From CAVVAL01 sp963742725 (lineage in GTDB: Bacteria > Actinomycetota > Actinomycetes > Mycobacteriales > Cryptosporangiaceae): DNA of 64,000 nt. A program made the translations under genes and the position numbers. Positions 60,252-64,000 of the stretch are shown here, piece after piece; within the stretch, counting starts at the first letter, position 1; each line of letters begins with the position of its first letter. The stretch covers positions 124,001-188,000 of the forward strand of contig CAVUMX010000003.1 of assembly GCA_963742725.1 (NCBI GenBank), written 5' to 3'. The notes beneath the pieces were generated by a model, which saw only the letters and a program-made list of their open reading frames with translations, searched no databases and was not told the DNA's origin.

Positions 60252-61438
60252 CGCAGCTCCTCGATCCGGTTGACCCACTTCGTCTGCAGCACGCCGGGCC
60301 GGTTCGGGGCGACGAGCCGGCACGGGTAGCCATGGTCGAGGTCGAGGACCTGGCCGCCCAGCCGTAGCGCGAGGAGGGTCAGTGGGTCCCGGTGGTGCGG
60401 TGGCGCGAGGACGGAGGCGCGGTACAGCCCGTCGCGTTGCAGCGACACGACCCGGACGTCGGCGCGCGGATCGATGCCGGCGTCGTCGAGCAGGTCGCGG
60501 ACGCGGACTCCGGTCCAGACGCCCGTGGCGCTCCAGCCCTCGACGCACGTGATCGGCAGCTCGACTGTGTGCTGCGGGCGCGCTCGCAGCTCGGCCAGGC
60601 TCAGCGACAGCCCGGCGACGACGAGCCGGTAGTCCGGGTCGCGGGCGGTGACCAGGACGCCCGCACCGGCCGCGGACCGGTTCACCGGCAGCCCTTGTGA
60701 GCCGATGTCGGGTCGGCGCGGGGCGAGCAGCGACACCGGTGCGAGCGGCGCCACTGTCTGGCCCACGGTCGCCACGGTGACGGCGCCCACCGCGGCCCCG
60801 ACGGTCGCGAGGAAGCCCCTGCGCGTCAACCCTGGCCCCGCTGCTTCACGGGCCGTCGCTCGCCTGGCCAGACCCCGCCGGATCACCGGCAGCTGTACTC
60901 CGATGTGGACGAGGAGCGCACCGGTGGCGATCCAGGCGGTCCAGTAGTGGACGACGGTGAAGAAGAACCCGAACGCGTACCAGCGGGCGGTGTTCATCAC
61001 GCCGCTCGCCACCTGGATCAGGGCGCTGGCCACGAGCACCAGCAGCGCCGCGCGGGACACCGCGTGGGCGAGGTCGCGGGCCGGTGGCCAGGTGAACAGC
61101 TTCGGGTAGACCGCCCAGAGCTTCGCCAGCAGCAGCGGCACGCAGGCGTAGCCGGTGGCGACGTGCAGGCCCTGCGTGACGCGGTAGAGCTGTACCGGGC
61201 GCGACGGCCAGGCGAACCAGTCCGGCGGTGCCTGCATGGCGTGGCTGACCAGCCCGGTGACCAGGCACACCGCGAATGCGACGCCGAGCCAGAGCCCGAG
61301 CCAGGCCGACAGCCGCTCCGACCGCAGCCGCGTGCTGAACGCCCCTTCGGCGAACGGGCCGCGTCGCAGCCACGCCGGTGGCGCGGGCAGCGGCCGGTGC
61401 AGCAGCGCCGTCAGGCTCGGGCGAGGACGGCGAACCAT
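60248..61438 (-). CDS. Cytochrome b-like membrane domain fused to a molybdopterin oxidoreductase domain
   Basis: The 396-residue protein begins with a four-helix cytochrome b-type part (residues about 45-195, with candidate haem histidines in VSHAM, GLHVATGY and VHYWTAW). A twin-arginine-like stretch LTRRGFLATVGAAVGAV follows at about 205. The periplasmic molybdopterin domain of the sulfite oxidase/YedY type covers about 240-396; its cofactor cysteine lies in ITCVEGWSA. ATG 61438 has a perfect GGAGGAG site and overlaps the methyltransferase by 28 bases. It may pass electrons to an unknown external acceptor. Confidence 0.88.
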   Translation of the reverse strand: MVRRPRPSLTALLHRPLPAPPAWLRRGPFAEGAFSTRLRSERLSAWLGLWLGVAFAVCLVTGLVSHAMQAPPDWFAWPSRPVQLYRVTQGLHVATGYACVPLLLAKLWAVYPKLFTWPPARDLAHAVSRAALLVLVASALIQVASGVMNTARWYAFGFFFTVVHYWTAWIATGALLVHIGVQLPVIRRGLARRATAREAAGPGLTRRGFLATVGAAVGAVTVATVGQTVAPLAPVSLLAPRRPDIGSQGLPVNRSAAGAGVLVTARDPDYRLVVAGLSLSLAELRARPQHTVELPITCVEGWSATGVWTGVRVRDLLDDAGIDPRADVRVVSLQRDGLYRASVLAPPHHRDPLTLLALRLGGQVLDLDHGYPCRLVAPNRPGVLQTKWVNRIEELR

Positions 61439-62073
61439 CGTCGCTCCTCCGTCCAGACTTCGCGGGTCGCGAGCCCGGCCTGCCAGGAGAGGAACCGGAT
61501 CGCGTCGACGCCGACCTGCGCCCACGGGAACCACTCGCTGCGCCGGGTCGGCGAGGCCAGCCGCAGCCGGGTGCGCCGGGTGGAACCGGCCGGGCCCAGC
61601 TCGGCGACGATGCGGCCGCCGCGCGCCAGCAGCCGGGCGCACCGGTCCAGCAGGCATGCCGGGTCGCCGCCGATCCCGATGTTGCCGTCGGCGAGCAGCA
61701 CGGTGTCCCAGTCGCCTTCGGCGGGCAGGTCGTCGAAGACCGACGCGCGCAGCGCGGGTACGCCCCGCCCGCGGGCGAGCGCCACGGCGGTGGCGGCGAC
61801 GTCCACGCCGAGGACGGGCCGACCGATCGCCGCCAGCGCCGCGGCCAGGCGCCCCGGGCCGCAGCCGACGTCGAGCGTCGTACCGGTGCAGCGGGCGAGC
61901 AGGCCACGGTCTCCGGGCAGCTGCGGGGCGCACCAGGCGTGCACCGCGAGCGGCGCGCACCGGCCGGCGTCGTCGCAGACGAGGATGTCGTGGGCGAGAC
62001 CGGCGCTGGCGGCGCGCAACCCTTCGGCGTACAGACGGGCGGTCGACACGGGCGCCAGCATGGTCGTGCTCAT
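61411..62073 (-). CDS. Class I SAM-dependent methyltransferase-like protein
   Basis: The 220-residue protein has the SAM-binding motif I LDVGCGPGRLAAALA, an acidic motif II GVDVAATAVALAR and a later LLARGGRIVAELGP strand. Substrate unknown. It overlaps both neighbours, and the same gene order (oxidoreductase, methyltransferase, transferase, GT2) suggests joint action on one lipid- or sugar-linked compound. Confidence 0.88.
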   Translation of the reverse strand: MSTTMLAPVSTARLYAEGLRAASAGLAHDILVCDDAGRCAPLAVHAWCAPQLPGDRGLLARCTGTTLDVGCGPGRLAAALAAIGRPVLGVDVAATAVALARGRGVPALRASVFDDLPAEGDWDTVLLADGNIGIGGDPACLLDRCARLLARGGRIVAELGPAGSTRRTRLRLASPTRRSEWFPWAQVGVDAIRFLSWQAGLATREVWTEERRWFAVLARA

Positions 62074-62705
62074 CGGGCCACCGCGACGGGCTGGAGCCTG
62101 GCCAGAGCAGCGGCGAAGCGGGACCCGGGCGCCTGCCCGGCGACGGCGAGGGCGTCCGCGATCGTGTCGACGTCACGCAGCGCGGGCAGTTGGGCGACCT
62201 CCAGGCCGCGGGCGGTCAGGGCGTCGAGCGTCCGGGCGCCGGTCTCGGCCGTCGACATGGGAACGTCCCGCAGGGCTTCGGCGTGGCGCGGGTCGCGCAG
62301 GCCGAGGCCCCACCAGCCGCCGTCGAGCGCCGGTCCGAGGACGGCGTCAGCGGTGTCGAGAAGGGACAGCGCACGGGCGAGCAGCCCGACGGACAGCTGC
62401 GGAGTGTCCATACCGATGAGGAAGGCGCCGCCGGCCGCCGCGTCGGCGAACGCGTTGGCCAGCCGCTCGGCCAACCCGTCACCCCGCTGGGCGACGACGT
62501 CGAACCCGGTCGGCTTCGCGACGGCGGCACCGGCAAGCACCAGGACCCGGCGGGCGGCGGGTGTGGCTCGGACCACGGCGAGGGTGTCGGCGAGCGACGC
62601 GGCCGCGAGCTGAGCTGCCTGCTGCGGTGTGCAGGGCGGGCAGAGCCGCGTCTTCACCTGGCCCGGTACCGGCGCCTTGGCGATCACCAGCAGGCGACCG
62701 GTCAT
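62070..62705 (-). CDS. TIGR04282/DUF2064-type nucleotidyl- or glycosyltransferase
   Basis: The 211-residue protein matches the GT-A-like family often called rSAM/selenodomain-associated transferase 1: LLVIAKAPVPGQVKTRLCPP, LIGMDTPQLSVGLL, ADAVLGPALDGGWWGLGL and LRDVDTIADAL. Members accompany GT2 enzymes in several pathways, including arsenosugar-type clusters, but no radical SAM gene is here. It overlaps its neighbours by four bases on each side. Confidence 0.88.
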   Translation of the reverse strand: MTGRLLVIAKAPVPGQVKTRLCPPCTPQQAAQLAAASLADTLAVVRATPAARRVLVLAGAAVAKPTGFDVVAQRGDGLAERLANAFADAAAGGAFLIGMDTPQLSVGLLARALSLLDTADAVLGPALDGGWWGLGLRDPRHAEALRDVPMSTAETGARTLDALTARGLEVAQLPALRDVDTIADALAVAGQAPGSRFAAALARLQPVAVAR

Positions 62706-63364
62706 CGGGCCAGCACCCGGCTCATGTCCCGGACCGTGCGCAGCGTCCCCGCCGCTGTCCCGGTGACCTTCGATGTGCTGCCGGGTGTGCGTGGGGCGTA
62801 GGCGACGTCGACCTCGGCGATGCGCCAGCCGGCGTCGGCGGCGGCCGTGACCATTTCCAGGGGGTAGCCGAAGCGGCGGTCCCGCAGGTCGAGGTCAACG
62901 AGCCCGGCGCGGCGCGCCGCACGCATCGGCCCCAGATCCCGCAGCGGGACGCCGGTGCGCTTTCGAAGCCGCCGGGCGAGCACCGCGTTGGCGATTCGGG
63001 CGTGCGGTGGCCAGGCGTGGCTGGCGGTCGGGCGGCGCCGGCCGAGCACCAGATCCGCGTCATCGGCCAGGACGGGCTCGGCCACGAGTGGGAGCTGGCG
63101 CGGGTCGCAGGAGCCGTCCGCGTCGAGGAAGCACACGATGTCGGCCGTGGCCGAGAGCAGGCCCGCGTGGGCGGCGGCCCCGAATCCTCGCTGCGGCACG
63201 TCGACCACCACGGCGCCGTGTGCCCGCGCGATGTCGGCCGAGCCGTCCCGGGATCCGTTGTCCGCCACGATCGGCCGGTATCCCGGCGGCATCGCCGCCA
63301 GCAATGCGGGCAGCGACAGCGCCTCGTCGAGGCAGGGCAGCACGACGTCCACGGGTTCGTTCAT
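62702..63364 (-). CDS. GT2 family glycosyltransferase
   Basis: The 220-residue GT-A enzyme shows VDVVLPCLDEALSLPALL, IVADNGSRDGSADIAR, the DxD motif in FLDADGSCD and LRDLGPMRAAR, as in dolichyl-phosphate-mannose-synthase-like transferases. There is no C-terminal membrane part. It is the first gene of the five-gene operon. The -10 box TACGTT (63376 to 63371 on the minus strand) lies six bases before the ATG, predicting a leaderless transcript. Confidence 0.9.
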   Translation of the reverse strand: MNEPVDVVLPCLDEALSLPALLAAMPPGYRPIVADNGSRDGSADIARAHGAVVVDVPQRGFGAAAHAGLLSATADIVCFLDADGSCDPRQLPLVAEPVLADDADLVLGRRRPTASHAWPPHARIANAVLARRLRKRTGVPLRDLGPMRAARRAGLVDLDLRDRRFGYPLEMVTAAADAGWRIAEVDVAYAPRTPGSTSKVTGTAAGTLRTVRDMSRVLAR

Positions 63365-63370
63365 GCCGTG

Positions 63371-63376
63371 AACGTA
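63371..63376 (-). promoter_or_regulatory. Putative -10 box of leaderless GT2 operon promoter
   Basis: Minus-strand TACGTT, six bases before the ATG at 63364. The divergent gene at 63466 has the same hexamer at the same distance. Confidence 0.55.
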
Positions 63377-63399
63377 AGTCCGGCGGCGCGGCGAAGGTC

Positions 63400-63427
63400 G
63401 AACGAAAGCCTTACGGTCCGCGAACGG
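63400..63427. promoter_or_regulatory. Putative bidirectional operator with three 11-bp-spaced repeats
   Basis: GAACGA (63400), TTACGG (63411) and GAACGG (63422) start exactly 11 bp apart, one helical turn, as in OmpR-family sites. Positions 63410-63427 are identical to 58033-58050. The block lies between two divergent leaderless promoters, just upstream of both -35 regions. Confidence 0.7.
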
Positions 63428-63453
63428 AGCGGTACCCGCGCGGCGGGCGGTCC

Positions 63454-63459
63454 TACGTT
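63454..63459 (+). promoter_or_regulatory. Putative -10 box of leaderless membrane-protein promoter
   Basis: TACGTT, six bases before the ATG at 63466. The offset matches TAGGCT before the response regulator. Confidence 0.55.
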
Positions 63460-63465
63460 CGGAAC

Positions 63466-64000
63466 ATGACCACGACGCTGCGACCTTCCATAGTGCTCGG
63501 ACGCACCGGGATCGTGGCGGCGTCGGCGGGCGCCGTCCTCGTGGCCGCGTGCGCCGCGTGGGGGCACTGGCTGGAGGCGCACGGCGTCCGGCTGCACCTG
63601 TCCGGCGCCCAGCCGATCACCGGCCGCGCCGATCCGCTGCCGCCCGACCCGGTTTCGGTGGCGGCCTGCGTCCTCGTCGCGGCGTTGCTGCTCTGGTGGG
63701 TGCCGCGGGCGGCCGAGGCGTTGCCGTGGCGCCGCGCGCTGCTCGCCTCGGGCGCCGTCGCGGCGGTCTGGGCGATGGCGCTCGCCGCGACGCTCGGGCC
63801 GGGAGCGCTCGCCGAACCGCTCACCACCCGCTGGGAGTACCTGACCGACGTCGACCAGGTCGGCACGATCGGCTCATTCCTGGCGAGCTTCACCGACCAC
63901 GTCCTGCACGCGCCGGGCGAGTTCCAGTGGACGACCCACGTCGCCGGACACCCGCCAGGGGCCTTGCTGGCGTTCGTCGGCCTCGACCGGCTCGGCCTCG
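63466..64000 (+). CDS. Polytopic membrane protein, probable GT-C type glycosyltransferase (3' end outside window)
   Basis: Only 178 codons are visible. Three hydrophobic segments are seen (GIVAASAGAVLVAACAAW, VSVAACVLVAALLLWWV, LLASGAVAAVWAMALAATL). A loop with FTDHVLHAPGEFQWTTHVAG follows, and then HPPGALLAFVGLDRLGL, a pattern found in GT-C-like actinobacterial membrane proteins of the mannosyl/arabinosyl transferase kind. The ATG at 63466 has no ribosome site and a -10 box six bases upstream. It shares an operator region with the divergent GT2 operon. Confidence 0.8.
   Translation, partial: MTTTLRPSIVLGRTGIVAASAGAVLVAACAAWGHWLEAHGVRLHLSGAQPITGRADPLPPDPVSVAACVLVAALLLWWVPRAAEALPWRRALLASGAVAAVWAMALAATLGPGALAEPLTTRWEYLTDVDQVGTIGSFLASFTDHVLHAPGEFQWTTHVAGHPPGALLAFVGLDRLGL

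Noticed and set aside
1..64000. tRNA, rRNA, riboswitch or CRISPR elements
   Set aside because: No cloverleaf, conserved rRNA block, known aptamer core or regularly spaced repeat array was noticed on either strand by eye; a covariance-model search would settle this.

Overview
The window is high-GC DNA with GTG/TTG starts, 4-bp ATGA/GTGA gene overlaps, CebR-type cellulose control and twin-CUT2 sugar transporters. This points to a chromosomal, accessory-rich region of a soil or plant-associated filamentous actinomycete. Genus cannot be fixed from the sequence alone. No rRNA, tRNA, CRISPR array or intact mobile element was seen. One transposase remnant is present.

Layout. 0-8.5 kb: a CBM2 cellulase start (cut by the window edge), a CBM2 gene remnant, a secreted nuclease/phosphatase-fold lectin protein, a Ser/Thr kinase, cebR, a CebR-box-controlled DUF1996 protein with a recently duplicated domain, and a sigma-like membrane protein. 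8.5-21 kb: an arabinan/arabinose regulon (secreted LamG-GH43, araBDA, a LacI-type araR, a YtfQRT-YjfF-like ABC importer) marked by at least eight related operators. 21-25.6 kb: bglC-cebGFE, the cellobiose importer and beta-glucosidase, with a perfect CebR box. 25.6-27.5 kb: a decay scar (transposase remnant, internally deleted hydrolase, N-terminally truncated acyl-CoA dehydrogenase). 27.5-36 kb: a second CUT2 importer with its own LacI regulator, divergent from a secreted GH2-LamG enzyme.

36-47 kb: a ten-gene, almost fully overlapping operon that joins a betaine-type ABC importer to a formaldehyde-activating-enzyme (Fae) homologue, an enolase-superfamily enzyme, two aldehyde dehydrogenases, a beta-hydroxyacid dehydrogenase and an iron alcohol dehydrogenase. 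It is divergent from an IclR regulator. 47-56.6 kb: a LuxR-type two-component pair, divergent from a branched-chain-type ABC importer with two paralogous binding proteins flanking an acyl-CoA ligase. 56.6-57.9 kb: two frameshifted remnants around a glyoxalase-fold protein.

58-64 kb: an OmpR-type response regulator and sensor kinase, then a five-gene minus-strand operon (small membrane protein, cytochrome b/molybdopterin oxidoreductase, methyltransferase, TIGR04282-type transferase, GT2 glycosyltransferase) and a divergent membrane protein that runs off the window. The same 18-bp element sits exactly 56 bp before the start codon of both the regulator and the membrane protein. All three promoters look leaderless with their -10 boxes at an identical offset. 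This suggests one two-component regulon for an undescribed glycan or envelope pathway.

Together the genes describe capture of plant polysaccharides (cellulose, arabinan, a GH2 substrate) outside the cell, import of the oligomers or sugars, and breakdown inside, each module with its own local repressor and operator. The right half handles small organic acids or amines and an envelope-glycan-like system.
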